A stretch of 35,753 nt of DNA from Cloacibacillus sp. (lineage in GTDB: Bacteria; Synergistota; Synergistia; Synergistales; Synergistaceae): positions 1-35,753 of the forward strand of contig NZ_JAJBUX010000042.1 in NCBI RefSeq assembly GCF_020860125.1, written 5' to 3'. This document shows, in pieces, positions 8,241 to 19,490 of this stretch. The notes under the pieces were generated by a model that did no database searches, was not told the origin of the DNA, and worked only from the letters and a program-made list of their open reading frames with translations. A program made the translations under genes and the position numbers. Numbering within the stretch: the stretch's first letter is position 1; each line of letters begins with the position of its first letter.

Positions 8241-8796
8241 CCGCATCTACCCGACGCCGCTCGTCGTCACCGCCGGACTCGTCGTTGACCGCGACAAGGT
8301 GATCCGCGCGGGAAGGACGAAGGCGGGAGATTTTATATATCTGGTCGGCGCGCCCGAGGGCTCGCTCGGCGCGTCGCGTTATCAGCAGACGAAGGACGGC
8401 AAGCCGCTTGGCAAGACGGCGGCTCCCGACGCCGAGGCGGAAAAGGCCTTCCGCGACCGCGCGCTGAAGACGGCGCAGCGGCAGCTTGCGAATTCCGGCC
8501 GCGTAGTGGCAGGAGGCGGCCTCGCCTCCGCGCTCGCCAACGAGGCTATCGCCTCCGGTGTGGGAATGGATATCGAACTGGCTCCGCGGGGCGGCGCTGA
8601 AACGCTTCTCTTCTCCGAGGGCGGCGCGCGCGCTGTTTACGCGGTATCCCCCGAAAAGGCCGCGGAATTTGAAGCTGCCTGGAGCGGCTTCCCCTGCGTC
8701 AAGGCCGGCAAAGCCGGAGGGGATAAGTTCAGCTGGCAGGGCATCCTGACCCTGACCCTTGAAGAGCTCAAGAAGGCCTTCATGGAGGAAAAATAG
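8206..8796 (+). CDS. purL: FGAM synthase subunit PurL, C-terminal part
   Basis: This is the remaining 196 codons of purL in the +1 frame. It opens with the conserved GNVSLYNETATDRIYPTP segment and runs through the C-terminal AIRS-like domain, with SGRVVAGGGLASALANEA inside it. A separate start inside it would be GTG at 8299, but no ribosome site precedes that codon and the part upstream of 8299 is clearly conserved PurL sequence. It should therefore be read as the tail of the gene at 6645. purF follows three bases after the stop. Confidence 0.88.
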   Translation, partial: GNVSLYNETATDRIYPTPLVVTAGLVVDRDKVIRAGRTKAGDFIYLVGAPEGSLGASRYQQTKDGKPLGKTAAPDAEAEKAFRDRALKTAQRQLANSGRVVAGGGLASALANEAIASGVGMDIELAPRGGAETLLFSEGGARAVYAVSPEKAAEFEAAWSGFPCVKAGKAGGDKFSWQGILTLTLEELKKAFMEEK

Positions 8797-8799
8797 TAG

Positions 8800-10173
8800 A
8801 TGTGCGGCGTATTCGGAGCGTATAGTCAGAGCGGCTCGGCGGTACTTGAGGATATATATCTCGGACTCTGCGCCCTGCAGCACCGGGGACAGCTTTCGGC
8901 CGGCGTAGCCTGGATCGACGGCGGCTCCGTGCACATCAAGAAGGGTCTGGGCCTCGTCCACGAGGCCCTTTCACAGAGCGAGCTCGCGAAGATAGAGGCG
9001 CACACGGCCATCGGCCATGTGCGCTATGCCACCGCCGGCGGTACGCGTCCGGAGAACAGCCAGCCGCTCGGCGCAAATTACGCGCAGGGGCCGATAGCGA
9101 TCGCGCATAACGGCAATCTGACGAACGCCGTGGCGCTCTCAAGCTATCTGGCGAACCGCGGGGCGATCTTTCAGACCTCCTGCGACATGGAGACTATCAT
9201 CCAGCTGATGGCCCATCAGCCGGGAACGGTGCAGCTTGAGGCGCTGGAGACGGCGCTTTTTAAGATCAAGGGGGCCTACAGCTTAGCCGTCCTGCTCAAC
9301 GACTGTCTGATCGCGGCGCGCGACCCCTGGGGCTTCCGCCCGCTGGTACTCGGACGCCGCGAGGATACCTATTTCGTCGCCTCGGAATCCTGCGCGCTGG
9401 ACATCATCGGCGCGGAGCTCGTCCGCGACGTCGAACCGGGAGAGATCCTCGTCATCGACAGGCGCGGCATCATCTCGCGCAAACTGCCGAAGGAGGCGCA
9501 GCGCCACCATCACTGTTCCTTTGAGTATGTCTATTTCGCACGGCCCGACAGCGTGATCGACGGACATTCCGTCTACAGCGCGCGGAAGAGGCTCGGCGCC
9601 TGCCTTGCGAAGAGCTGCGGCTGCCCGCGCGAGGCAGTCGTCGCGGGAATGCCCGACAGCGGCACGCTCGCGGCGCTCGGACTGGCCGAAGAGGCCGGCA
9701 TGGACTTCGAGGCCGGAGTCGTCCGCAACCGTTACGTGGGACGCACCTTCATCCAGCCGACCCAGCGCGTACGCGAGGCGGGAGTCAAGATAAAGCTCAA
9801 TCCGCAGCCGGGAATATTCGACGGCAAGGAGGCGGTCATCGTCGACGACTCTCTGGTACGCGGCACGACCGCCGGACGCATCATTTCCATGATACGCGAG
9901 AGCGGCGCGGAGAAGGTGCACATGCGCATCGCCTCGCCGCCGGTCCGTTACCCCTGTTATTACGGCATCGACACCCCGAGCTCGGAGGAGCTTATCGCGG
10001 CGCAGATGGATATCCCGGAGCTGTGTGAAAAGATCGGCGCGGACTCGCTGCGGTATATCAGCTGCGGCGATCTCTGCGAGGCGATAGGGCTGCCGCGCGG
10101 CGAACTATGTACCGCCTGTTTCGACGGCAACTATTTAGAGGAAGAGGACGACCAGTCTCTACTGGAAGTTTAG
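8800..10173 (+). CDS. purF: Amidophosphoribosyltransferase PurF (catalytically complete copy)
   Basis: This makes phosphoribosylamine from PRPP and glutamine, the first step of purine synthesis. The 457-residue protein has an N-terminal Ntn glutaminase domain with Cys2 as nucleophile directly after Met, so there is no long propeptide. The other glutaminase residues are present: Arg75 in GHVRY, Asn104-Gly105 in IAHNG and Asp129. The phosphoribosyltransferase domain has the PRPP loop VIVDDSLVRGTT. Cysteines in HHHCSFEY, YPCYYG and ELCTACF match the four iron-sulfur ligands of the Bacillus-type enzyme. GGAGG precedes the ATG. Confidence 0.95.
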   Translation: MCGVFGAYSQSGSAVLEDIYLGLCALQHRGQLSAGVAWIDGGSVHIKKGLGLVHEALSQSELAKIEAHTAIGHVRYATAGGTRPENSQPLGANYAQGPIAIAHNGNLTNAVALSSYLANRGAIFQTSCDMETIIQLMAHQPGTVQLEALETALFKIKGAYSLAVLLNDCLIAARDPWGFRPLVLGRREDTYFVASESCALDIIGAELVRDVEPGEILVIDRRGIISRKLPKEAQRHHHCSFEYVYFARPDSVIDGHSVYSARKRLGACLAKSCGCPREAVVAGMPDSGTLAALGLAEEAGMDFEAGVVRNRYVGRTFIQPTQRVREAGVKIKLNPQPGIFDGKEAVIVDDSLVRGTTAGRIISMIRESGAEKVHMRIASPPVRYPCYYGIDTPSSEELIAAQMDIPELCEKIGADSLRYISCGDLCEAIGLPRGELCTACFDGNYLEEEDDQSLLEV

Positions 10174-10240
10174 GAACGTAAGCAATAAGGGCTGTTCAAA
10201 ACTGCCCGATAAAAATAAAATATGCGGAGGCGCATCAAAA

Positions 10241-10954
10241 ATGAATCTGACAAAGAAGGATTTTATCTACGAAGGCAAGGCCAAGAGGCTTTACACGACC
10301 GAGGACCCGAACTATGTGATCGTTGAATACAAGGACAGCTTCACCGCCTTCAACGGCCTGAAAAAGGCGACGATGAGCGGCAAAGGCGTGCTTAACAACA
10401 AGATATCCTCAAAGCTATTCCAGATGCTCGCCGAGAACGGCGTAGAGTCGCATTTCGTCGAGCAGGTTGACGACACGAACCAGATAGTCAAGCGCGTCCA
10501 GATCGTGCCGCTCGAGGTCATCGTCCGCAACATCACCACCGGCTCTCTCTGCAAACGCCTCGGCGTGGAAGAGGGCAAGGTGCTCCCCCGCCCGCTCTTT
10601 GAGATGTGCTACAAGGACGACGAGCTCGGCGATCCCTTCATCATCGAGGACCACGCGCTGCTCTTCGGCTGGGCGACTAGGGAAGAGCTCGACAAGATCA
10701 AGTCGATATCGCTGCGCGTCAACGAAATTCTCAAGGATTATTTCGCGAAGAAGGGCGTCGTGCTCGTAGACTTCAAGCTGGAGTTCGGCAAGGACATGCA
10801 GGGCAACCTCATTCTCGCGGACGAGATCTCGCCCGACACCTGCCGCTTCTGGGACAGCTCGACGGGCGACCACCTCGATAAGGACCGTTTCCGCAAGGAT
10901 CTCGGAGACGTCCTCGGAGCATATGAAGAGATCTGGAAGAGAATATCAGCATAA
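10241..10954 (+). CDS. purC: SAICAR synthetase PurC
   Basis: Phosphoribosylaminoimidazole-succinocarboxamide synthase joins CAIR and aspartate with ATP. The 237 residues are typical of the bacterial enzyme. The start region YEGKAKRLYTT and the C-terminal DEISPDTCRFWD segment are the family signatures, with VRNITTGSLCKRLG in between. It follows purF after 67 bases and precedes the second purF by six. Confidence 0.96.
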   Translation: MNLTKKDFIYEGKAKRLYTTEDPNYVIVEYKDSFTAFNGLKKATMSGKGVLNNKISSKLFQMLAENGVESHFVEQVDDTNQIVKRVQIVPLEVIVRNITTGSLCKRLGVEEGKVLPRPLFEMCYKDDELGDPFIIEDHALLFGWATREELDKIKSISLRVNEILKDYFAKKGVVLVDFKLEFGKDMQGNLILADEISPDTCRFWDSSTGDHLDKDRFRKDLGDVLGAYEEIWKRISA

Positions 10955-10960
10955 CCAGCC

Positions 10961-12313
10961 ATGAGCGGAATCTTTGGCGCTTACAGCACCACAAATAAGC
11001 CCGTCCTCGAAGAGGTCTATCTCGGCCTTTACGCGCTGCAGCACCGCGGCCAGGAATCGGCGGGCATCGCCTGGGCCGAGGACGGCCACGTCGCCTCCGT
11101 GCGCGGCATGGGGCTGCTGCACAACGCGATAGACCAGCAGCGTCTGGCCGGCGAGAGCGCGAACTGCGCCATCGGTCATGTTAGGTATGTGCCGCTGGAA
11201 AGTTCGCAGCTGCAGAATGTGCTGCCGATCTGCGCGAACTATGCGCGCGGCCCCGTGGCCATCGCGCATGACGGGCTGGTGACGAATCTCGCGGAACTCA
11301 CGCGCCAGCTGGAACAGCGCGGAGCGATATTCCAGTCTTCGACGAACTCCGAGGCCATCCTTCACATGATGGCCCAGAAGTCGCACATGCAGCCGATAGA
11401 CGCGCTCGTCGACGCGCTTAAAAAGCTTGAAGGTTCCTACGCGATCGCGGTGCTGCTTGAGGATTCGCTCGTCGCCGCCCGCGACCCGTACGGCTTCAAG
11501 CCTCTTGTGATCGGCGAACGCGACGGAACCTATTACGCGGCCTCGGAGTCCTGCGCGCTCGACATCGTCGGCGCGAAGCTGCTGCGCGACGTCGAACCGG
11601 GCGAGATCGTCGTGATCGGCGCGAAGGGCATGAAGAGCCTGCGCGTCCGTCAGGAGCGGTGCGGCCGCTGCATGCACTGTTCATTTGAATATGTCTATAC
11701 GGCGCGCCCCGACAGCATCATCGACGGGCGCTCGGTCTACGAAGCCAGGAAAGAGATGGGCCGCCGCCTGGCCCGCAAGTCGCCCTGCGGCGACGCGGAC
11801 CTCGCCGCGGGGATGCCCGACAGCGGCACGATCTCGGCGATCGGCTACGCGCAGGCCGCCGGCACCCCATTCGAGATGGGGGTCGTCCGCAACCGCTATG
11901 TGGGCCGCACCTTCATCCAGCCGACACAGAAGGTACGCGAACTCGGCGTGAAGATAAAGCTGAACCCCATCGCCGAGATTTTCAAAGATAAGAGGGCCGT
12001 CATCGTCGACGACTCGATCGTGCGCGGCACCACCGCCGAACGCATCGTTTCGATGATACGTAACTGCGGCGCGGCGGAGGTCCACCTCCGTATCGCCTCG
12101 CCGCCGGTGCTCCACCCCTGCCGTTACGGTATCGACACACGGAAAGAGGAGACCCTCGCCGCGGTGCGCATGACGCTCGACGAACTGTGCAAAAAGGTCG
12201 GCGCCGATTCGCTCGATTATCTGACGGAAGAGGATCTCGTAGCGGTGATCGGTCTGCCGGAGGATAAGCTCTGCACCGCCTGCTTCACCGGCAAATATCT
12301 TGAGGAACGCTGA
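10961..12313 (+). CDS. PurF paralogue with a degenerate glutaminase site
   Basis: This 450-residue protein is clearly similar to the PurF at 8800 over its whole length and keeps the PRPP loop (VIVDDSIVRGTT) and the four iron-sulfur Cys positions (MHCSFEY, HPCRYG, KLCTACF). The glutaminase site is altered: Cys2 is Ser (MSGIFGAY), Asn104 is Asp (IAHDG), Asp129 is Asn (SSTNSE), and the loop after GHVRY is VPLESS instead of ATAGGT. It therefore should not release ammonia from glutamine. It could use free ammonia, form mixed oligomers with PurF, or serve as a regulator; none of these is shown by the sequence. Confidence 0.88.
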   Translation: MSGIFGAYSTTNKPVLEEVYLGLYALQHRGQESAGIAWAEDGHVASVRGMGLLHNAIDQQRLAGESANCAIGHVRYVPLESSQLQNVLPICANYARGPVAIAHDGLVTNLAELTRQLEQRGAIFQSSTNSEAILHMMAQKSHMQPIDALVDALKKLEGSYAIAVLLEDSLVAARDPYGFKPLVIGERDGTYYAASESCALDIVGAKLLRDVEPGEIVVIGAKGMKSLRVRQERCGRCMHCSFEYVYTARPDSIIDGRSVYEARKEMGRRLARKSPCGDADLAAGMPDSGTISAIGYAQAAGTPFEMGVVRNRYVGRTFIQPTQKVRELGVKIKLNPIAEIFKDKRAVIVDDSIVRGTTAERIVSMIRNCGAAEVHLRIASPPVLHPCRYGIDTRKEETLAAVRMTLDELCKKVGADSLDYLTEEDLVAVIGLPEDKLCTACFTGKYLEER

Positions 12314-12352
12314 TTAAATAGAATCCGTTCAGCAAAAGCAAAAATGTGCGTT

Positions 12353-12474
12353 CCACTGATTAGATGTGACGGATGCTAAACGGGCTGGCCCCGCATGGGG
12401 CGGAGGCGTATATAAATACGTTGGAGCCACAGGCGGGGCCTGTCCGTGACGCAGGCGGCACATATAATCAGCGG
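12353..12474. repeat. Structured 122-124 nt intergenic repeat, copy 2
   Basis: This is the second copy of the element at 4076-4199 and fills most of the 190 bases between the purF paralogue and purM. Its two ends are near-perfect inverted repeats (CCACTGATTAGATGTG against a tail reading CCGCTGATTATATGTG on the other strand). The inner GGCCCCGC/GCGGGGCC stem is stronger than in copy 1. Both copies lie inside operons and between genes. Confidence 0.75.
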
Positions 12475-12503
12475 TTACCTTAAAGGATAGGAGTAAAGAG
12501 CCG

Positions 12504-13517
12504 ATGAGTAAGCTCAGTTACGAAAATTCTGGAGTAAGTATCACGGGCGGCGACGCCTGGGTTGAGACAATAAAGGGGCTGCTGTCAAAGCGCCCCAAAG
12601 ATAAGAACTGCGTCGGCGGCGTCGGCGGCTTCGCCGGGCTTTACCGCATCGGCGGCGGCCAGTGCCTCGCCGCCTGCTGCGACGGCGTGGGGACCAAGCT
12701 CGAGCTGGCCAAGGCGACGGGACTCTATAAGGGGCTGGGGCAGGACTTGGTGGCGATGAACGTCAACGACCTGGTGACGGTCGGCGCCCGTCCGCTCTTC
12801 TTCCTCGACTACGCGGCCTGCGGTAAGCTTGACGAAACGATATTGAAGCAGATCGTGGAGGGCGTCATCGACGCCTGCGACGAGAGCCTCTGCGCGCTGC
12901 TCGGCGGCGAGACCGCCGAAATGCCCGGCGTCTACGGAGCCGACGGCTTCGACCTAGCCGGTTTCTCGGTCGGCATCGTCGACGAGGATAAGATCATCGA
13001 CGGCAGCGGCATCCTGGAGGGCAATCTTCTGGTCGGGCTGCCAAGCTCGGGAGTCCACAGCAACGGCTACAGCCTCGTGCGCAGCGCTCTTGGAAAGGGC
13101 GGGCTCGACATCCCTCTCGACAGTACCCCCAAAGGCTGGAAGGAGAGCGTCGCCGAGGCGGTTATGCGCCCGACGAAGCTCTACGTCAAGGCGGCGCTCG
13201 CCGCGGTCAGGACCGGCGTCGTCCACGGGATGGCCCACATCACCGGCGGCGGCATGTACGGCAACGTCATCCGCATCATCCCCAAGCATCTGGATATCGC
13301 GGTGGACTTCAAATCGTGGAAGCGTCCGGCGATTTTTGACCTGATCCAGAGCGCGGGGATCGACGAAGAGGAGATGCAGCGGGTATTCAACCTCGGCATC
13401 GGCTATGTCTTCGTCATCGACGCGGCGGAGCTGAAGCGGCTCGAAGAGGCGCTGGCCCCGCTCGGAGAAAAACCCGTCGTCATCGGCGAGGTCATTAAAT
13501 GTACATCCCGCGCATAG
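12504..13517 (+). CDS. purM: Phosphoribosylformylglycinamidine cyclo-ligase (AIR synthetase) PurM
   Basis: This closes the imidazole ring, FGAM to AIR, with ATP. The 337 residues match the family, with the start SYENSGVSITGGDAWV, the catalytic region GGTAE-like CALLGGETAEMPG, and LPSSGVHSNGYSLVR. The 3' end overlaps purN by 19 bases. A weak AGGA site precedes the ATG after the structured repeat. Confidence 0.96.
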   Translation: MSKLSYENSGVSITGGDAWVETIKGLLSKRPKDKNCVGGVGGFAGLYRIGGGQCLAACCDGVGTKLELAKATGLYKGLGQDLVAMNVNDLVTVGARPLFFLDYAACGKLDETILKQIVEGVIDACDESLCALLGGETAEMPGVYGADGFDLAGFSVGIVDEDKIIDGSGILEGNLLVGLPSSGVHSNGYSLVRSALGKGGLDIPLDSTPKGWKESVAEAVMRPTKLYVKAALAAVRTGVVHGMAHITGGGMYGNVIRIIPKHLDIAVDFKSWKRPAIFDLIQSAGIDEEEMQRVFNLGIGYVFVIDAAELKRLEEALAPLGEKPVVIGEVIKCTSRA

Positions 13518-14102
13518 CGATACTCATATCGGGAACGGGAACGAACATGGAGGCGCTTTTAAAGGCCTCCATTACCGGTGAGCTGCCGGCGCAGATCTCC
13601 TTTGTCGGCAGCGACCGGCTGGAGGCCAAGGGACTTTCCACGGCGGCCGCTCTGGGAGCGCAGACGCGGGTCTTTTTTTATAAGCGCGACGGACGCGCCG
13701 CGGCGGAAGAGGCCATCGCGCTGGCGGTCGAGGAGACGCACAGCGACTGGATAGTGCTGGCCGGCTTCATGCGCGTCCTTTCGCCGGAGTTCGTGCGCCG
13801 CTTCAAGGGGCGGATCATCAACATCCACCCCGCGCTGCTGCCGGCATTCCCCGGCGCGCACGGCATCCTAGACGCCTGGAACGCCGGAGTTCCGGAGACG
13901 GGCGTCACCGTCCACATTGTGGACGAGGAGGTCGACCACGGCCCGATCCTCGCGCAGGAAAAGGTCCGGCGCACCGCCGGCGACACGCTCGAGACGCTGG
14001 AAGCGAAGATACACGCGGTGGAACATCAGCTCTATAAACGCACTCTGAAAGAATTTTTGGAGAAACATCCGGTAGATATCGATCAATGGAAGGGTGAAGA
14101 GG

Positions 14103-14122
<20 letters not shown>
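13499..14122 (+). CDS. purN: Phosphoribosylglycinamide formyltransferase PurN
   Basis: This transfers a formyl group from 10-formyl-THF to GAR. It has the phosphate-binding start ILISGTGTNMEALL, the catalytic NIHPALLPAFPG segment (Asn and His) and Asp in DEEVDHGPI. The 207 residues are a normal size. It begins inside the end of purM and its tail overlaps the start of purH. Confidence 0.95.
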
Positions 14123-15638
<1,516 letters not shown>

Positions 15639-15649
15639 GAGCCACTAAA

Positions 15650-16921
15650 ATGAAGGTAATGGTACTAGGCGGAGGCGGCAGAGAACACGCGGTCGTCCAC
15701 GCATTCTCCAAATCAAAGATAACGAGCGAACTGCACTGCTGCCCCGGCAACCCGGGGATCGCGAAGCTCGCGTAGTGCCACGCCGGAGATCCCTGCGACC
15801 AGCAGGAGATGAAGACGCTCTGCGAAAGGCTTGGCATCGGGCTCGTCTTCGTCGGACCGGAGGCACCGCTCGTGGCCGGTACGGCGGACGCGCTGCGCGA
15901 AGCGGGCATCCTCGTCATGGGCCCCGGAGCCTCCGGCGCGCGCCTCGAGGGCAGCAAGGCCTTCTCCAAGCAGTTCATGAAGAGACACGGCGTACCCACC
16001 TCCGACTTCGACCTCTGCACCAACCTTGAGGAATGCAAGGCCGCGCTCGCGAAACGCAGCGCGCCCTTCGTCGTCAAGGCCGACGGCCTCGCCGCCGGCA
16101 AAGGCGCCTTCCTACCGGAAGGCTACGAGGAGGCCGTCGCGACCTGCCGCATGATGCTCGAAGAGCAGAAGCTGGGCACCGCGGGCAACCTCATCGTCGT
16201 CGAGGATTACGTTCAGGGCATGGAGATAACCGTGCTCGCCATCACCGACGGCGAGACGGTGCGCATCCTGCCTTCGAGCCAGGACCACAAACGGGCGCTT
16301 GACGGAGACAAGGGGAACAATACCGGCGGCATGGGGGCCTACTCGCCCGTACCCTGGGTCGACGAAGCCTTCATGAAGAAGGTCACCGACGAGGTCCTCA
16401 CCCCGACGGTCGACGGCCTCAAGGCGGAAAATATCCCCTTCTGCGGCGTGATATACGCGGGAATCATGATCAAGCCCGACGGTTCGCTCTCCGTCCTCGA
16501 ATATAACGTGCGCCTCGGAGACCCCGAGACGCAGGTGGTACTGCCCGCTTTCGGCGGCGACTTTGGCGAGGTGATCCTCGCCTGCGCCAAAGGCGAACTG
16601 GCCAATATACCCTGGCCCGGCGCGAAGCTGGTCGCCCTCGGCGTCGTCCTGGCCTCCGGCGGTTATCCCGACGCCTTTGAAAAGGGCTGCCCCATCAGCG
16701 GCACCGACGAAGAAATTGAGAACACCTTCGTCTACCACGCCGGTACGAAGCTCAACGACAGGGGCGAGCTGGTCACGAACGGCGGCCGCGTCCTCACCGT
16801 CGTCGGCCTCGCGGACGATCTGCCCACGGCGCGCGAACGCGCCTACGACAGGGTGAAAAAGATCAGCTTTGAAAAGGCCCACTACCGGAACGACATCGGC
16901 GACAAATCGCTGAAGAGATAA
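15650..16921 (+). pseudogene. purD: Phosphoribosylamine-glycine ligase PurD, interrupted by in-frame TAG
   Basis: The frame from ATG 15650 to 16921 encodes a full-length GAR synthetase of 423 codons except for TAG at codon 42 (15773-15775). The start KVMVLGGGGREHA and the ATP-grasp signatures VKADGLAAGKG, NTGGMGAYSP and LEYNVRLGDPETQ are intact on either side. The TAG falls in a variable position after the conserved CPGNPGIAKLA, so any of several single changes (for example GAG, AAG or CAG to TAG) would explain it. TAG serves as the normal stop for purF, purM and purH here, which argues against readthrough. It is either a point nonsense mutation or a base-call error; the first downstream start would be near 15809. 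Confidence 0.85.
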
Positions 16922-16950
16922 TAAATTCGCATACGAAAAGGGGAAATAAA

Positions 16951-17463
16951 ATGGCACCGAAAATCGGCATCATCATGGGCTCCGCCTCGGACATTCCCGT
17001 CGTGGAAAAGGGAACGCCCGTCCTTGAGGAGCTCGGCATAGAATTTGAAGTGGCGATCGCCTCGGCGCACCGCACGCCTACGGACGTCGAGAATTACGCG
17101 AAGGGCGCGCGCAAACGCGGCATCAAGGCGCTCGTCGCCGTCGCCGGACTCTCTGCGGCGCTCCCCGGAGTGGTCGCCGCCGCGACCACTCTGCCCGTCA
17201 TCGGCGTGCCCGTCAAGGGCGGCGCGATGGACGGACTTGACGCGCTGCTATCGATCGCGCAGATGCCCCCCGGCGTCCCCGCCGCCTCCGTCGGCCTCAA
17301 CGGCGCGAAAAACGCCTGCCTGCTAGCGGCGCGCATCGTCGCGGCAACCGATGACGAACTGACGGCAAAGCTCGAAGCCTACGCGGAAAAAGAGGCGCGC
17401 AAGGTGCGCGAGAGCCGCAAGAAGCTCGAAAACCTCCCCGCCGCCCCCGCGGACGCCTATTAA
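16951..17463 (+). CDS. purE: 5-(carboxyamino)imidazole ribonucleotide mutase-like PurE
   Basis: PurE makes CAIR in purine synthesis. The 170-residue protein has the start IMGSASDIP, the active-site SAHRTP, and LPVIGVPV and QMPPGVPAA segments of the class I type. The usual GGAAHLPG loop reads GLSAALPG, so the His found there in most class I enzymes is replaced by Ala. No purK partner is in the operon. AAAAGGGG precedes the ATG. It is the last gene of the purine operon. Confidence 0.92.
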   Translation: MAPKIGIIMGSASDIPVVEKGTPVLEELGIEFEVAIASAHRTPTDVENYAKGARKRGIKALVAVAGLSAALPGVVAAATTLPVIGVPVKGGAMDGLDALLSIAQMPPGVPAASVGLNGAKNACLLAARIVAATDDELTAKLEAYAEKEARKVRESRKKLENLPAAPADAY

Positions 17464-17485
17464 AAAATCATTTGCGATAACAGAA

Positions 17486-17514
17486 GAGGAGCCCCGGAAA
17501 ATCCGGGGCTCCTC
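17486..17514 (+). terminator. Strong hairpin at the end of the purine operon
   Basis: GAGGAGCCCCGGA and TCCGGGGCTCCTC pair perfectly around a three-base loop, 23 bases after the purE stop. The following plus-strand sequence (GCCTTG) has little U-tract; on the minus strand it is followed by TTCTGTT. It may act in both directions between the converging transcripts. Confidence 0.7.
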
Positions 17515-17550
17515 GCCTTGTGTACGGATAATTTAAAAGCCGGAAACTTA

Positions 17551-17877
17551 TCACACCGCCGACCGCTCGCGGCAGAGACAATTCATCACGACGCTTATCA
17601 TGCTCTCCTTTTCCTCGGTACGGGATTCCGCGATCATAATAGCCACCGGCTGCTTCACGCCAACAACACGCATTTTTTGCGTGTTGTTCTCCAAAGACAA
17701 CTCATCATCGGCAAAGACATTATTGATGTGTTTGCGAATCGTCTTTTCATCCTTATCAAACAATAACGACATTTGATTTGCCGTCAGCCAAACCGTATCA
17801 CGTTCGGGGGATACGGGAACCTCAAGCGTAACATCTTTATCGGTGAAGAGGGCGATCTTGCTTTCAACCGGCGTCAT
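17551..17877 (-). pseudogene. RhuM-family protein, N-terminal fragment
   Basis: The first about 75 residues match the start of RhuM/virulence-associated proteins, which have an N-terminal helix-turn-helix: the stretch DTVWLTANQMSLLFDKD followed by KTIRKHINNVF is diagnostic. Intact family members are near 300 residues and continue into a conserved segment after the QKMRVVGVKQPV position. Here that is replaced by an unrelated tail ending at residue 108. I chose the ATG at 17877 because AAAGGCGG is just before it; a longer frame to 17928 overlaps the upstream methyltransferase. It is probably a non-functional remnant. Confidence 0.6.
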
Positions 17878-17906
17878 CCGCCTTTCAGGGAAATACGGCC
17901 CTTTGC

Positions 17907-18482
17907 CTATCCCTTTAATCCCCGGCACTCGTATACGAAGGCCGGGGGGATGTTCATCATCACAAATCGAATTTTGACCTCTTTGAATATCCGCTCAAAG
18001 GCGCTCTTCATATGGAGGGAATATTGAAAGGCGACGAACATGCCGTCCTCGGCGAGGGTGCGTGAGATACCGTCAAGCACGGCGGCGGTGACCTCCTGCG
18101 GCAGAACCGCGTAAGGCAGGCCGGAGACTATCAGATCGACCTTGCGAAGCCGCTCCTCTCTGAGTACATGCGGCAGCCGCCTCGCGTCGTCGTAGATATC
18201 GAGCCCCGTATCGCGTATCAGCTTTTGTCTGAGGTCGTCCTCTATCTCAAATACAAAGAGCCTGCTCTGCGGCAGCTTGTTTTTCATGATCGCCTTAGTC
18301 ACAACGCCGGTACCGGCGCCAAACTCCGCGATACAGCCGATTTTGTCCCAGTCTACATTACAGAGCATGAAGGCAACAAGCTGCGGGGAGCTGGGAGTAA
18401 TGCTGCCGATCATACGCGGCTCCGCGACAAATTTTTTTATAAAGAGCATCTTTTCCTTTATATTTTGATCGACCTGTGGCAT
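17907..18482 (-). CDS. Class I SAM-dependent methyltransferase, phospholipid N-methyltransferase-like
   Basis: The 191-residue protein has the SAM-binding motif I IAEFGAGTGVVTKAIM and an acidic residue at the end of the second strand (FVFEIEDD). Motif IV VDLIVSGLPYAVLP resembles PmtA and rRNA adenine methylase relatives. The N-terminal FVAEPRMIGSITPSSPQL is typical of PmtA-like proteins that methylate phosphatidylethanolamine. The real substrate is not certain. GGAGGAG lies before the ATG. It follows cysK on the same strand after 76 bases. Confidence 0.8.
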   Translation of the reverse strand: MPQVDQNIKEKMLFIKKFVAEPRMIGSITPSSPQLVAFMLCNVDWDKIGCIAEFGAGTGVVTKAIMKNKLPQSRLFVFEIEDDLRQKLIRDTGLDIYDDARRLPHVLREERLRKVDLIVSGLPYAVLPQEVTAAVLDGISRTLAEDGMFVAFQYSLHMKSAFERIFKEVKIRFVMMNIPPAFVYECRGLKG

Positions 18483-18558
18483 ATAACTCCTCCAGCAAAA
18501 GGTTTTACTCTGATAAACTATCAGTAATTCTTTATTTTGTACAGCCTTTTGCGGAAAA

Positions 18559-19479
<921 letters not shown>

Positions 19480-19490
19480 GTTCTCCCTGC

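Noticed and set aside
10961..12313. The second purF as an assembly duplication of the first
   Set aside because: The two differ throughout in both DNA and protein and have different active-site residues, so they are true paralogues.
15773..15775. TAG in purD as a pyrrolysine codon
   Set aside because: TAG ends purF, purM, purH and the trp leader peptide here, and PurD is not a known pyrrolysine protein.
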